From Sipunculus nudus (lineage: Eukaryota > Annelida > Sipuncula > Golfingiida > Sipunculidae): 64,000 nucleotides of DNA. Below are positions 44,977 through 54,558 of this stretch, piece by piece (the stretch's first letter is position 1; every line of letters starts with the position of its first letter). Under the pieces are notes generated by a model that was not told where the DNA came from, did not search any database, and saw nothing but the letters and a program-made list of their open reading frames with translations. The position numbers were made by a program, and so were the translations under genes. The stretch is from the NCBI GenBank assembly GCA_026874595.1, contig JAPPUL010000073.1, forward strand, positions 1,077,973 to 1,141,972. Direction: 5' to 3'.

Positions 44977-47226
44977 ATGCAACAGCAACAACAAACCTAT
45001 AAAGAACATAACGATATTTCTAAAGTCTTTTCTGTCTCCGGTATGACTTGTTCCGCTTGTTCGGCTTCCGTTACTAATACCATATCTAAGCTAGATGGAG
45101 TGGCCTCCGCTAACGTTAGTTTGCAGGAACACAAGGCTTTTGTTCACTTCAATCCTAACCTAATTAGCTCTTCGCAGATTGTAAACGCTATTAATGACTC
45201 CGGTTACAAGTCCTCTGTATTTCAACAAGAATCCATCTTTGATACCGATTCTGAGCAGATACAATCCTCTCTAAAACAATCTCTTAAACAAAAACTCATT
45301 TTTGCTGCCTCCTTATCTATTCCTGTCTTCATTATCTCTATGTTCAATATTAACTTGCCTTTCAAAAACTATATCCTCTTCATACTTACCGCTCTTGTGC
45401 AGTTTTACCCAGGTTCTCACTTCATCGTTCCAGCCCTTAAAAAAGCTCGGCATCTACAGTCCAATATGGATACCCTTGTCTCTTTAGGCACTTTGACCGC
45501 TTTCTTTTATAGCTCTTTTGTTACTTTTAAACTCATATCCGGTTATTTATACTTTGAGGCTTCTGCTGTTGTTATCTCTTTAGTCTTGCTTGGAAAGTAT
45601 ATGGAGGCTATTGCTCAAAACAAAACTTCTTCTGCCATTAAGCAGCTTGTTGCTTTACAGCCGCAGTTTGCTACCGTTATTCGGAATGACAAAGAAATCA
45701 AAGTACATGTTAGGGATATCTTAATCGATGATATTGTTGCTGTTAGACCCGGGGATAAAATCCCTGTGGATGGGAGTGTCGTCTTCGGACAGACTTATGT
45801 CGATTGCTCTATGTTCACCGGAGAACCCATCCCCATATTTGTTTCAACCGGGGATGACGTGCAGAGTGGCTCTATTAATCAAAATGGCTTTATTAAAGTT
45901 TGTGCTAAGAAAATCGGTAATGATACCTTCCTCGCTTCTATTATCTCTGTCGTTCAGCAGGCTTTAAGATCTAAAACCAATATTCAACGATTCGCTGATA
46001 AGGTCTCTTCTATATTCGTTCCTATTGTACTCGCTTTGGCTTTAATTACTTTCTTTGCTTGGTGGGCTTTATTATCTTTTGGATTGGTTGCCTCTAATTC
46101 CGTCTCTAATTTATCGATTCCTCTTATCAATACGGTTGCTGTTTTAGTTATTGCTTGTCCTTGTGCCTTGGGCCTTGCAACCCCTACTGCTATCGTCGTT
46201 GGTATCGGCAAAGGCGCTTTGAATGGCATCCTTATCAAAAATGCTCTCGTCTTAGAAAATACCAAGAATGTTGATACCATTGTCTTTGATAAAACCGGTA
46301 CCCTCACCTTTGGCAAACCCTCTGTTACCGATATCGTTTCTCTTGACTCCAATATTGCACAAAACCAAATTATAAATTATGCTGCTACCCTTGAAAATCT
46401 ATCTGAGCACCCTCTGGCCTCTGCTGTCATTAATAAAGCCATCCAGCTAAATGTTTTTGACGCTAAACAATATGACGTTTCAAATTTTAAAGTCTTTAGC
46501 GGACAGGGCATCTCAGGAAGTATCAATAATAAACCATTTGTCTTGGGTAATATGAGCTTAATGATTTCTCTTAATATCTCTTTTGAAAATAATTCTCATA
46601 AAAACATCTATCAGAACCTGTTGGAACAGGGTAAGTCTATTATCCTTATTGCTAATAGCAAATACATTATAGGTATTATTGCTTTGTTTGACCAAATTAG
46701 ACCTGAGGCCTCTTCTGCTATCTCTAAATTACATGATATGAGGCTTAATACCATTATATTAAGCGGCGACCACAAAAATGCTTGCCTTAATGTTGCCAGT
46801 ACCCTAAATATCAAAAATGTTCATTATGACCTTTTACCCAATCAGAAAATTGACTTTATTAAAAACTTACAAAAGAATAATAGTTGTGTGGCTATGGTCG
46901 GAGATGGCATTAATGATGCTCCGGCCCTTGCTCAAGCTAATATTAGCTTCTCCCTTGCCTCTGCATCGAATATCGCTATTCAGGCCGCCGATATCACTCT
47001 AATTAATAGCTCTTTAGATGATGTTATAAAGGCTATTAACCTTAGCCGTAAATCTATGGCCACCATTAAACGTAACTTGTTTTGGGCTTCAATATATAAC
47101 GTCATTGGCATACCTTTTGCGGCCTTTGGGCTCCTTAACCCCATGATTGCAGGATTTGCTATGGCTTTTAGTTCTGTCTCCGTTTTGACTAGTTCTTTAC
47201 TCCTTAAAAAGGCATCTATTAATTAA
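44977..47226 (+). CDS. copA: Copper-translocating P1B-type ATPase
   Basis: 749 aa. An N-terminal HMA domain at about 16-80 has VSGMTCSACSAS. The channel motif is CPC (VIACPCALGLATPTA), the phosphorylation site DKTGTLTFGKPSV, the nucleotide HP motif SEHPLASA, and MVGDGINDAPALAQA. The C-terminal pair of helices has the YN...MAFSSVSVLTSSL signature of Cu(I) pumps. It exports Cu(I) or supplies it to oxidases. The codons are pyrimidine-rich (ATT, GTT, TCT). Confidence 0.96.
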   Translation: MQQQQQTYKEHNDISKVFSVSGMTCSACSASVTNTISKLDGVASANVSLQEHKAFVHFNPNLISSSQIVNAINDSGYKSSVFQQESIFDTDSEQIQSSLKQSLKQKLIFAASLSIPVFIISMFNINLPFKNYILFILTALVQFYPGSHFIVPALKKARHLQSNMDTLVSLGTLTAFFYSSFVTFKLISGYLYFEASAVVISLVLLGKYMEAIAQNKTSSAIKQLVALQPQFATVIRNDKEIKVHVRDILIDDIVAVRPGDKIPVDGSVVFGQTYVDCSMFTGEPIPIFVSTGDDVQSGSINQNGFIKVCAKKIGNDTFLASIISVVQQALRSKTNIQRFADKVSSIFVPIVLALALITFFAWWALLSFGLVASNSVSNLSIPLINTVAVLVIACPCALGLATPTAIVVGIGKGALNGILIKNALVLENTKNVDTIVFDKTGTLTFGKPSVTDIVSLDSNIAQNQIINYAATLENLSEHPLASAVINKAIQLNVFDAKQYDVSNFKVFSGQGISGSINNKPFVLGNMSLMISLNISFENNSHKNIYQNLLEQGKSIILIANSKYIIGIIALFDQIRPEASSAISKLHDMRLNTIILSGDHKNACLNVASTLNIKNVHYDLLPNQKIDFIKNLQKNNSCVAMVGDGINDAPALAQANISFSLASASNIAIQAADITLINSSLDDVIKAINLSRKSMATIKRNLFWASIYNVIGIPFAAFGLLNPMIAGFAMAFSSVSVLTSSLLLKKASIN

Positions 47227-47305
47227 ATCAGTTTTATATGCCTATTACAGAGAAGCCCATTCTAAGCGTGGTATACTATATAAAGCATATAATCTGCTTA
47301 AATTA

Positions 47306-47542
47306 TTATTCTGACATCTCTTGTATCGAAAAATAACTATGCCCTTCCTTCTCGCCTCCTGGACTTACTTTAGATTTATTCTTCTTTAGTAACTCTTTTA
47401 TCTCTTTATTCTCCGAACCTTTTCTATCCAAGCCTAGATGCATGTCTTCCTTCAAATGTCTTATTATCCTAAGCACCACTTCAAGCATATCGTTTGGAAA
47501 TTCTTTTAATTCTTTTAATATCTTCTCTTCCCCTTTTCGCAT
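47306..47542 (-). CDS. Small hypothetical helical protein
   Basis: 78 aa, not recognised. Residues 4-32 (ILKELKEFPNDMLEVVLRII) look like an amphipathic helix pair of the sort seen in some small DNA-binding or antitoxin-like proteins, but the match is weak and no toxin gene is nearby. The rest is charged. It lies 17 bp downstream of the cyclase on the same strand and is likely co-transcribed with it. Confidence 0.6.
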   Translation of the reverse strand: MRKGEEKILKELKEFPNDMLEVVLRIIRHLKEDMHLGLDRKGSENKEIKELLKKNKSKVSPGGEKEGHSYFSIQEMSE

Positions 47543-47559
47543 TTTAACTACTTGCTCTC

Positions 47560-50055
47560 CTACTTTTTATCTAAATTTGTTACTCCATCCCAACCCTCAC
47601 CCGGAGACTTCTCTACAAATTGTCTGCACCTCTCATAATACACCTTAGATAACATATCATCCGAAAAAAGCTCTAGAGACCTCCCGAATATCTCCTTCGC
47701 TTTCTCAAATTCCATACGCCTATAATAATCATACCCTTCTGCATGATTCAATTGTAATTGCCTAATAAGCCCCGCAATCGCCCCTTTTCGTCCCAATACC
47801 TCATACAAAACTACAGGAGTGCTCCGTCCAACTACACGCACTTTGTCCACCTCTCGTACTTCTACTAGATCTTTTACAAATTCGTACGTTGTCCCTGATA
47901 TCATCGCATATGTTCCATAAAATTTATTTACTCCCTCAAGCCGTGCCGCAAGGTTTACTGTGTCTCCTATCATAGTATAATCCATACGCTGGCGTGAACC
48001 CATGTTCCCTACCACCGCATTGCCTGAATTTATCCCTATCCGCATCCTTAAATCCGTAAGACCATATTCCGACCAAAGCCCCTCTAACTCCTTCATCCTA
48101 TCTTGTATATCAAGTACTGCTGATATTGCCCTCCTTGCATGGTCTTCTTGATCCAGCGGAGCTCCCCAAAATGCTATTATTGCATCCCCTTCAAATTTGT
48201 CTACTACTCCATCGTATTTTATTATTATATCACACATTTCTGTTAAATAACTATTTAAAAGACCCACAAGTTCTTTTGGACTTAGACTCTCTGATATCGT
48301 TGTGAACTTCTCTATATCCGAAAAAAACGACGTTATCTCCCGATTTACACCCCCAAGCTGGAGCTTATCAGGATCCTCTATTATTATGTCTATCACTGCT
48401 GGCGATAAGTATTGTCCAAATATTCCTTTTATATGCTTTTTCTGCTTACTCTCCTTAAAATATTTTAATATACTTGTAACTGGGAAAGTTAAAAGTAGGC
48501 TCATTGTCATTGTCCCAAAATCTAGTAAAATATTAAATTGTGTGTAAAGCGTAAAGCCTATTAACACCAGCAAAAATATAACAGCCAATAATACTAATAT
48601 CCCATAGCCCATAGACAGCCTGTTAACTATAAAATACAAAAGTAGTGGCAATATGAATATTATTACTCCCAAACTCCACTCCCCTCTATACTCGCGCAGC
48701 ATATCATTATTTAGTATGTTGTCTACTGCCGTTGCATGTACATGCACTCCTGTCTCCTTCTGATCAAATGGAGTTGCCCGCTGGTCAAACATTCCCGGCG
48801 CTATTGACCCTATTAACACTATCTTATCTTTAAACGCTTTTGTATTTACTTTGTTTATAACATTATCTGGCACCTTCTTTACTAAATCAGGATTGCTTAC
48901 TAAAACCTCTTCACGTAACTTTTTAAGTAAACTATAATCTTTATATATATCCTCCTCTTTTATATCATCCCTTTTTAACTCCTCTTTATAATAAGCACAT
49001 AGCTCCTTTATATGATCATATATCCTTAGAATGTCTATATGGTAAAAGGTTGGATAGATATGCCTTGTCCCGTAAAACTTTAATCTTACATTTCCGTTAT
49101 TGTCTAACGGTATTTTCCTATCATCAAGGTGTATCTCATCATCCTTTATCAAAACAGACTTAGGTTTTAAATAATGATACACTGTTGCAAAGGATAAACT
49201 CGGATAATAATTCCCCCAGTACCTCATCAAAAGAGGCGTCCGCCTGGCTTTGCCATCAGTGTCAAGTGGCCCCTCAACTCCCGATACCTGCAATGTATTG
49301 TCTCTAAGCTCCTTTATAGGTGGGACTGTTCTATAATACTCAATTATCTTATCACTCTCCTCTTCCTCTTTAACCGAGATTGAGTACTTCTTTAAAAATG
49401 CTAGCTGTTGTTTTTTGTACCTCGATAATAATGTTGCCTTAAAATAGCCGTTCAATAATTCATAAACCCCCTCTGTATCAAGGCTATTTAACTCTGACTC
49501 GCTTGACAATAACTTGAAACCCTTTAGAGCTTTTAGCCGTCCCTTTAAAAGCCCTTTAAGCTCCGTTAGGGGCTTTGCTTTCAACGTTTCTATCTTTCGT
49601 TCTATCAGTTTTCCAACATCTTCTTTCGTAGAGTAGAATGCCATCCCTATTATTATATTCTCAGCTTCACTTACTGCCTCTGCAAAGACTTCGTCATCCT
49701 TCTCCCCTACATAACTATAGACCGATGTCTCAGAAAACATAGAATCAAATACTATTAACCTCGCCCCTGATTTATTTAGAAAATCTATTAACCGTTTGTA
49801 AAAAGACCGCCGCCACGGCCAGCCCATATTATATACCGCTTCTGCCTCCTTAAGTCCCCTTTGGCTTGTATGTGCATATACTATATTATTACCTGGACTC
49901 TTTTGTTTACTCGTAAGAAGTACTACCTCGTCTACCACTATGTTTTCTACATTCTCCATCATCCCTGACATATAAAGCAGCATGAATAATGTAGACATGA
50001 AAAGTACTGTAAATAACCCTATATTAGCCTTTATAAATTCCTTTAGCCTTTCCAA
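47560..50055 (-). CDS. CHASE2-domain class III adenylate cyclase
   Basis: 831 aa. An N-terminal helix (about 12-30) is followed by an extracytoplasmic CHASE2 sensor (about 40-420; NIVYAHTSQRGLKEAEAVYNMGWPWRRS, KDKIVLIGSIAPGMFD, and TGVHVHATAVDNIL). Three membrane helices (about 450-530) lead to a class III cyclase domain: FFSDIEKFTTISE and FEGDAIIAFWGAP with the metal Asp residues, and MDYTMIGDTVNLAARLEG. The Lys in DKFEGD and the Asp in IGDT fit ATP rather than GTP. The C-terminus has a TPR-like piece (YDYYRRMEFEKAKEIFGRSLEL). Its signal is unknown. Confidence 0.92.
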   Translation of the reverse strand: MERLKEFIKANIGLFTVLFMSTLFMLLYMSGMMENVENIVVDEVVLLTSKQKSPGNNIVYAHTSQRGLKEAEAVYNMGWPWRRSFYKRLIDFLNKSGARLIVFDSMFSETSVYSYVGEKDDEVFAEAVSEAENIIIGMAFYSTKEDVGKLIERKIETLKAKPLTELKGLLKGRLKALKGFKLLSSESELNSLDTEGVYELLNGYFKATLLSRYKKQQLAFLKKYSISVKEEEESDKIIEYYRTVPPIKELRDNTLQVSGVEGPLDTDGKARRTPLLMRYWGNYYPSLSFATVYHYLKPKSVLIKDDEIHLDDRKIPLDNNGNVRLKFYGTRHIYPTFYHIDILRIYDHIKELCAYYKEELKRDDIKEEDIYKDYSLLKKLREEVLVSNPDLVKKVPDNVINKVNTKAFKDKIVLIGSIAPGMFDQRATPFDQKETGVHVHATAVDNILNNDMLREYRGEWSLGVIIFILPLLLYFIVNRLSMGYGILVLLAVIFLLVLIGFTLYTQFNILLDFGTMTMSLLLTFPVTSILKYFKESKQKKHIKGIFGQYLSPAVIDIIIEDPDKLQLGGVNREITSFFSDIEKFTTISESLSPKELVGLLNSYLTEMCDIIIKYDGVVDKFEGDAIIAFWGAPLDQEDHARRAISAVLDIQDRMKELEGLWSEYGLTDLRMRIGINSGNAVVGNMGSRQRMDYTMIGDTVNLAARLEGVNKFYGTYAMISGTTYEFVKDLVEVREVDKVRVVGRSTPVVLYEVLGRKGAIAGLIRQLQLNHAEGYDYYRRMEFEKAKEIFGRSLELFSDDMLSKVYYERCRQFVEKSPGEGWDGVTNLDKK

Positions 50056-50082
50056 AATAGCCTCTCATTCATATAATCTTGC

Positions 50083-50132
50083 ATCCTATCCTCTAAATCC
50101 TATCCTCTAAATCCTATCCTCTAAATCCTATC
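50083..50132. repeat. 14-bp tandem repeat, 3.6 copies, upstream of the cyclase
   Basis: Unit atcctatcctctaa, three perfect copies plus a partial one, between the cyclase gene start (50055) and the radical SAM gene end (50247). It sits in the cyclase leader. Confidence 0.94.
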
Positions 50133-50246
50133 TGCCATACCAATATATTATCACCTCCTAAGCCCTTATCTATATCTTTTTTTTTAACCCTTTCTCTCTT
50201 TTATTAAAACTTTTCTTAGAAAAGTCTACTAAAAAGCGCTTTGACA

Positions 50247-51230
50247 TTACACAAAAACCCGTTCCTCATATATCTTCGGCTGACCAACTACATCCAGCAT
50301 CCCAAAATAATCATGACTCATCCCCTGATAATAATTATTCTCTTCCAAATATTTATCTATTAACGTGTTAAACTGCCCCTTGCCTATATCCCAGTCAGGC
50401 GCTATTAACAAATCCTTCGGACCAAGCCCAAATAATCTATGTATTACAACGTCGCTTGATAGTAAGCTAAGTGATTCTGATAACAGATATAGATAATTAT
50501 CTAAACTCATTAAACTAAATTCTCCCCGCTTGTACATCTTCTCCATTTTCGTCTTCTTCACCACATGCAATTGATGTATCTTTATACCATCTATTCCTAT
50601 GTCTGACAGATACTTTATTGTATCAAGCTGCATTTTATTTGTCTCGTTGGGAAGGCCATGTATTACATGTACACATATTTTTATGTCTTTATACTTTCTC
50701 GTTTGCATATATGTATCATGAAAGCATTTTAAGTCATGTCCCCTATTTATTAACTCCAAAGTCTTGTCATGCATGCTTTGAAGACCATACTCTATCCATA
50801 CCTCCTGCTTTTTTGCATAGCCGCTTATTAAATACAATATCTCATCATTTATACAGTCTGGCCTTGTGCCTATCGATAAACCTACTACCTCAGGATGACG
50901 CAGTGCCTCCTCATATACTCGTTTTAAATAATCTACTTCCCCATAAGTTGATGAGAACGCCTGAAAGTACGCTATGAACTTTTTGCCTCCATAACGCTCC
51001 TTCTGATATCTAATCCCATCATCAAGCTGCTTCCTTACACTATTTTCTATCCTTGCATCGTTTGGCGTGAAACTATCTACATTGCAGTATATACAGCCTC
51101 CTCGCCCCTTTGAACCATCCCTGTTCGGACAAGTGAATCCTGCATCTATACATACTTTAAAGGCCCTCTCCCCGTATACACCTCGCAAATAGGCTCCTAT
51201 ATTGTTATATCTTTTGTTGCCTCTAAACAT
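50247..51230 (-). CDS. Radical SAM protein of the TIGR01212 (YhcC) family
   Basis: 327 aa. Iron-sulfur ligands are seen in CPNRDGSKGRGGCIYCN (spacing longer than the usual CxxxCxxC, as in this family). QAFSSTYGEVDYLKRVYEEA and GTRPDCINDEIL are also typical. Reaction unknown; the related Elp3-like fold suggests tRNA or protein modification, which I do not claim. It lies between rlmN and the cyclase on the same strand. Confidence 0.9.
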   Translation of the reverse strand: MFRGNKRYNNIGAYLRGVYGERAFKVCIDAGFTCPNRDGSKGRGGCIYCNVDSFTPNDARIENSVRKQLDDGIRYQKERYGGKKFIAYFQAFSSTYGEVDYLKRVYEEALRHPEVVGLSIGTRPDCINDEILYLISGYAKKQEVWIEYGLQSMHDKTLELINRGHDLKCFHDTYMQTRKYKDIKICVHVIHGLPNETNKMQLDTIKYLSDIGIDGIKIHQLHVVKKTKMEKMYKRGEFSLMSLDNYLYLLSESLSLLSSDVVIHRLFGLGPKDLLIAPDWDIGKGQFNTLIDKYLEENNYYQGMSHDYFGMLDVVGQPKIYEERVFV

Positions 51231-51275
51231 TCTCTTTTATCTCCATTCTATTGTTTCTATATTCTTTCTATACAA

Positions 51276-51308
51276 CTATATTCCCTCTATATTCCCTCTA
51301 TATTCCCT
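51276..51308. repeat. 11-bp tandem repeat, 3 copies
   Basis: Three perfect copies of ctatattccct in the 168-bp gap between rlmN and the radical SAM gene. Confidence 0.93.
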
Positions 51309-51398
51309 CCACATACCTACATCCATAACCATTGCTACATACAATCTAAATATACCCTATAAGCTATATTAGTTTCACATTGTCTTTGTTTTTTTTTA

Positions 51399-52463
51399 TC
51401 ACCTTTGGACTAACTGGCCACAGGCTGCCTTTATTTCTCGGCCCTTTCGCTTCCTCTCCACTACCTCTAGATTCGTGTATTTAAAGTAGTTTTTAAAATA
51501 TTTTATCGCTCCTACACTCGGCTCTGCATAATTTTTCCCCTCATACGCTAAAGGAGCTCCTTCTAATACTTCTATCTTATTGTACGGTATCAAATTTAAG
51601 TTGAACTTTAATTCGCTATTATATAGCTTAATTAAGTCTTTTGCATCCTCTTTGCCCATATTTACACCCGCAAGCATTATGTATTCTAGCGTTATACGTT
51701 TGCCTGTCTTTCTAGTGTAATATCTTAACGACTTTAATAGTTCCTTTATATCTATCTTCTTGGCTATCGGCATTATTTGCTTTCGTAGCTTCTGATTTAA
51801 GGTCGTTAGCGATACTGCAAGCCGTATGTTTTGTAAACCTTCATCATCTGCCAACCTTTCTATCCCTCGTGCTATGCCTGCTGTTGATACCGTTATCCGT
51901 CGTGCACCATAACCTCCAAGCTCAGTGTCCAACAACGCCATTATAGACCCTCGGACATTTTTATAATTCAAAAACGGCTCCCCCATCCCCATATAAATTA
52001 TATTATCAAGCTTTTTATTCTCTTTCTTAAGTAGCAAATACTGTCCCACTATCTCATCGACATATAAGGACCGCTTTAAACCCATTGTCCCTGTTGCACA
52101 AAATGTACAGGCTAGTGGGCAACCCGCTTGGGAGGAGATGCACAAACTCTTTCTACCTCCTTCTCGTATTACTACACTTTCTATCCTATTGCCATCTGCA
52201 AGTTCGTATACTACCTTTGTTGTCCCGCCTCCGCGGCTTGAAAGTCTATCCACCTCTTTTAAGCTTATTACATTATATCCGCTTGCCAGATTGTTACGTA
52301 AGCCCTTCGGAAGCGTTTGCATCTGTTCAAAATCATATACCCCTTGTTGGTATATATAGTTTTGTATCTGTTTGCTCCGATATCTCTCATATCCTGCCCT
52401 TATTACAAGCTCTTCTATTTCTTTTTTTGTGTAGTTTAATATTGACTCTATTTTGCCCTGCAC
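51399..52463 (-). CDS. rlmN: 23S rRNA (adenine2503-C2)/tRNA methyltransferase RlmN
   Basis: 354 aa radical SAM enzyme that methylates A2503 of 23S rRNA and A37 of some tRNAs. The cluster motif is SSQAGCPLACTFCATG. The methyl-carrying C-terminal Cys is in KAACGQL. MGMGEPFLNY and the RITVSTAGIARGI stretch are conserved. It is downstream of folB, 86 bp away, on the same strand. Confidence 0.96.
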   Translation of the reverse strand: MQGKIESILNYTKKEIEELVIRAGYERYRSKQIQNYIYQQGVYDFEQMQTLPKGLRNNLASGYNVISLKEVDRLSSRGGGTTKVVYELADGNRIESVVIREGGRKSLCISSQAGCPLACTFCATGTMGLKRSLYVDEIVGQYLLLKKENKKLDNIIYMGMGEPFLNYKNVRGSIMALLDTELGGYGARRITVSTAGIARGIERLADDEGLQNIRLAVSLTTLNQKLRKQIMPIAKKIDIKELLKSLRYYTRKTGKRITLEYIMLAGVNMGKEDAKDLIKLYNSELKFNLNLIPYNKIEVLEGAPLAYEGKNYAEPSVGAIKYFKNYFKYTNLEVVERKRKGREIKAACGQLVQR

Positions 52464-52549
52464 TCTTTACTTTTCTTTTCCTCCGTTTTCTCTTAGCTAC
52501 ATCTTGCTCTTTTCTCTATATCTGTCTTTTAACATCTCTTGTTCAATAA

Positions 52550-52933
52550 TTACAATATTACAAAACTTTCGCCTTCGCGTATACCTGCACATACTAGCAC
52601 AACCTCGCCACGTCCACTTGTAAATGCCTCCGGTTTCTTAAGCTCAAGATTTATCTCTTGTATACTTTTTGTGTAAGAAAAAAGATATTCCATTATATCG
52701 TAACTTAGCTTTTCTACTAGCTTATATCTTGTCTCTCGTACATGTTCTCGTAAATCGCGCTCGAGTTTATCGTAATCTAGGGCGTCTTCTAACTCATCCG
52801 TTATAAATGCCCGCCCAGAAGATACCTTTAGACTTATACTTAATACTATCTTCTGTTTCCTCATTCGCTCATGTTCATATACTCCTACTAGCGCATCAAG
52901 CTCTATCTCTCTTATCTCTATCCTCATCCTCAC
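52550..52933 (-). CDS. folB: Dihydroneopterin aldolase
   Basis: 127 aa. It splits dihydroneopterin in folate synthesis. The start IEIREIELDALVGVYEHERMRKQKIVLSISL, the D-Y-D-K-L strand, and LELKKPEAFTSGRGEVVL with the catalytic Lys match the family. Other folate genes are not in the window. Confidence 0.92.
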   Translation of the reverse strand: MRMRIEIREIELDALVGVYEHERMRKQKIVLSISLKVSSGRAFITDELEDALDYDKLERDLREHVRETRYKLVEKLSYDIMEYLFSYTKSIQEINLELKKPEAFTSGRGEVVLVCAGIREGESFVIL

Positions 52934-53006
52934 TCTCTTGCATTTCTTGCCTTAGTCTCTTTAATATCATTTACTTAAAGACTATCCCGTGAACTACACT
53001 TACATA

Positions 53007-54311
53007 CTAAGCTAGCTGCAAATTCTTATGCGCCTCTTCTAACTTCCGCTTTACATCTACATTAAAACAACATGCTCTTATACACGGACTCTCTACACAG
53101 CTTGAGCACTCTGATACGTTCTGACTAAGCCCTCTGTACAAGCTAATACCCTCTTTCTCCATACCGTAGTTCTTGAAATACATGTTGTAACGCAATATCG
53201 ACGATACCTTAACACCATTTGGACATGCCACCTCACATTCATTACAGCCAAGTTCACAATCATCATCCTTTGCACTAACTGCTTTTAATAAGTTTATATC
53301 ACTTTGGCTTACCTTCCGCCCTGAGGCCTTTATGTACTCCTGTATCTGATCATGGCTTCGCATCGTTACCACCAAGCAAGATACTGAGTCGTTGGATAAC
53401 ACCCATTTGAATGCTGATTGGGCATATGATCTACCTTCGTTAAGTTCAGGGTTTAATCCCGATGCACCCCGCAACGTCTTCATTGCCACAAAGGCTACCC
53501 CATTTGATTTTGCCTTCTTCGATAGCTTCACAAGACCGTTTAATAAATTGTACCCTGCTGGACGATCTTTGAAATTATATGCTACCATTAGTAGTTTATA
53601 CTTTCCGCTCTCTATTGCGTAGTCTAACTCCCCTTGCAGCGCTGCATTGTAATTATGACTCGATACTCCAAGATAACGTACTTTACCTTGTTCCTTAAGT
53701 CGCTCATTCGCTTCTAGCATTGCTTCGTCTTGCAATCTATAAAGCTCTCCACCATGTCCTGTGTCTCGCTCTCCTAGCGCATGTACCAATAGAAAGTCTA
53801 TATAGTCTGTTTTTAGACGCTTTAAACTAGATTCTACTCCCCTTATATATCCTTCCTTTGTCTCTCGGTACTTATGGCCCGGATAGCCACTTACGTTACA
53901 CATCTTTGTTACCAATATCATCTTATCTCTTGTCAGGCTGCTTTTACTTAATGCCTTCCCTAGTTCCTCCTCAGACCCCCCAGAACCATAGTCCGGCGCT
54001 GTGTCAAAATAGTTTATACCTAAGGACATCGCCTTTAACGCTACTCGATAATTCCATAACCCTCCCGCTCCAAACGATATGTCTGATGCCTTAAGCCCTG
54101 TGTCGCCAAGCGCTCTGTACGATAATATCCTTTCTACACTTCCCTTTGCCTCACCCCTTAACACGCTCCCTTCAACTAAGGCCCCGCCTATGGATAAGCT
54201 CGTCAGCTTCTTTATAAATTCTCGCCGCCCCCTTCTCCCTACCTCTTCACCAACAACACCTCTTTCCTCCTCAGTAGCCAAATTAGCAAAAGCTCTCTTT
54301 TTATCGTCCAT
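53007..54311 (-). CDS. Aldo/keto reductase with a C-terminal ferredoxin-like domain and Tat signal
   Basis: 434 aa. The N-terminus RRGRREFIKKLTSLSIGGAL is a Tat signal, so the enzyme is probably exported folded. The reductase barrel has DTAPDYGSGGSEEELGKAL, ILVTKMCN, and DFLLVHALG (Asp, Tyr, Lys, His tetrad). The C-terminus carries two Cys clusters, CELGCNECEVACPNG and CSSCVESPCIRACCF, likely binding [4Fe-4S]. Substrate unknown. It is read away from the orphan response regulator gene. Confidence 0.88.
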   Translation of the reverse strand: MDDKKRAFANLATEEERGVVGEEVGRRGRREFIKKLTSLSIGGALVEGSVLRGEAKGSVERILSYRALGDTGLKASDISFGAGGLWNYRVALKAMSLGINYFDTAPDYGSGGSEEELGKALSKSSLTRDKMILVTKMCNVSGYPGHKYRETKEGYIRGVESSLKRLKTDYIDFLLVHALGERDTGHGGELYRLQDEAMLEANERLKEQGKVRYLGVSSHNYNAALQGELDYAIESGKYKLLMVAYNFKDRPAGYNLLNGLVKLSKKAKSNGVAFVAMKTLRGASGLNPELNEGRSYAQSAFKWVLSNDSVSCLVVTMRSHDQIQEYIKASGRKVSQSDINLLKAVSAKDDDCELGCNECEVACPNGVKVSSILRYNMYFKNYGMEKEGISLYRGLSQNVSECSSCVESPCIRACCFNVDVKRKLEEAHKNLQLA

Positions 54312-54507
54312 AATCTCCCTCCTTATTATTTAAACATTATTTAAACCAAACTTGTACATTTGTAGTATTTTAAACAAGCCTTCTATTTATTATATTCTTT
54401 TTTATCGCTAATTGTTATTACTTTTAATTGGGTTTTTAAGTATTTTTTTTAATTTAACTAAAATGAGGTCTTTTTTACAGTATTTTACATATTTAGAGTG
54501 TTTTATT

Positions 54508-54519
54508 GCTTTATAAAGC
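54508..54519. promoter_or_regulatory. Palindromic element upstream of the response regulator gene
   Basis: gctttataaagc is a perfect 12-bp palindrome about 40 bases upstream of ATG 54559. It is followed by a T-run and a second half-site ttttttataaagc. It could be a regulator site or a leader hairpin; no proof. Confidence 0.35.
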
Positions 54520-54558
54520 GTTTTTTTATAAAGCACTTTTTCTTACTACGTTGGGCCT

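Noticed and set aside
47306-47542. Antitoxin half of a toxin-antitoxin pair
   Set aside because: Only a vague helix resemblance, and no small toxin-like gene lies next to it.
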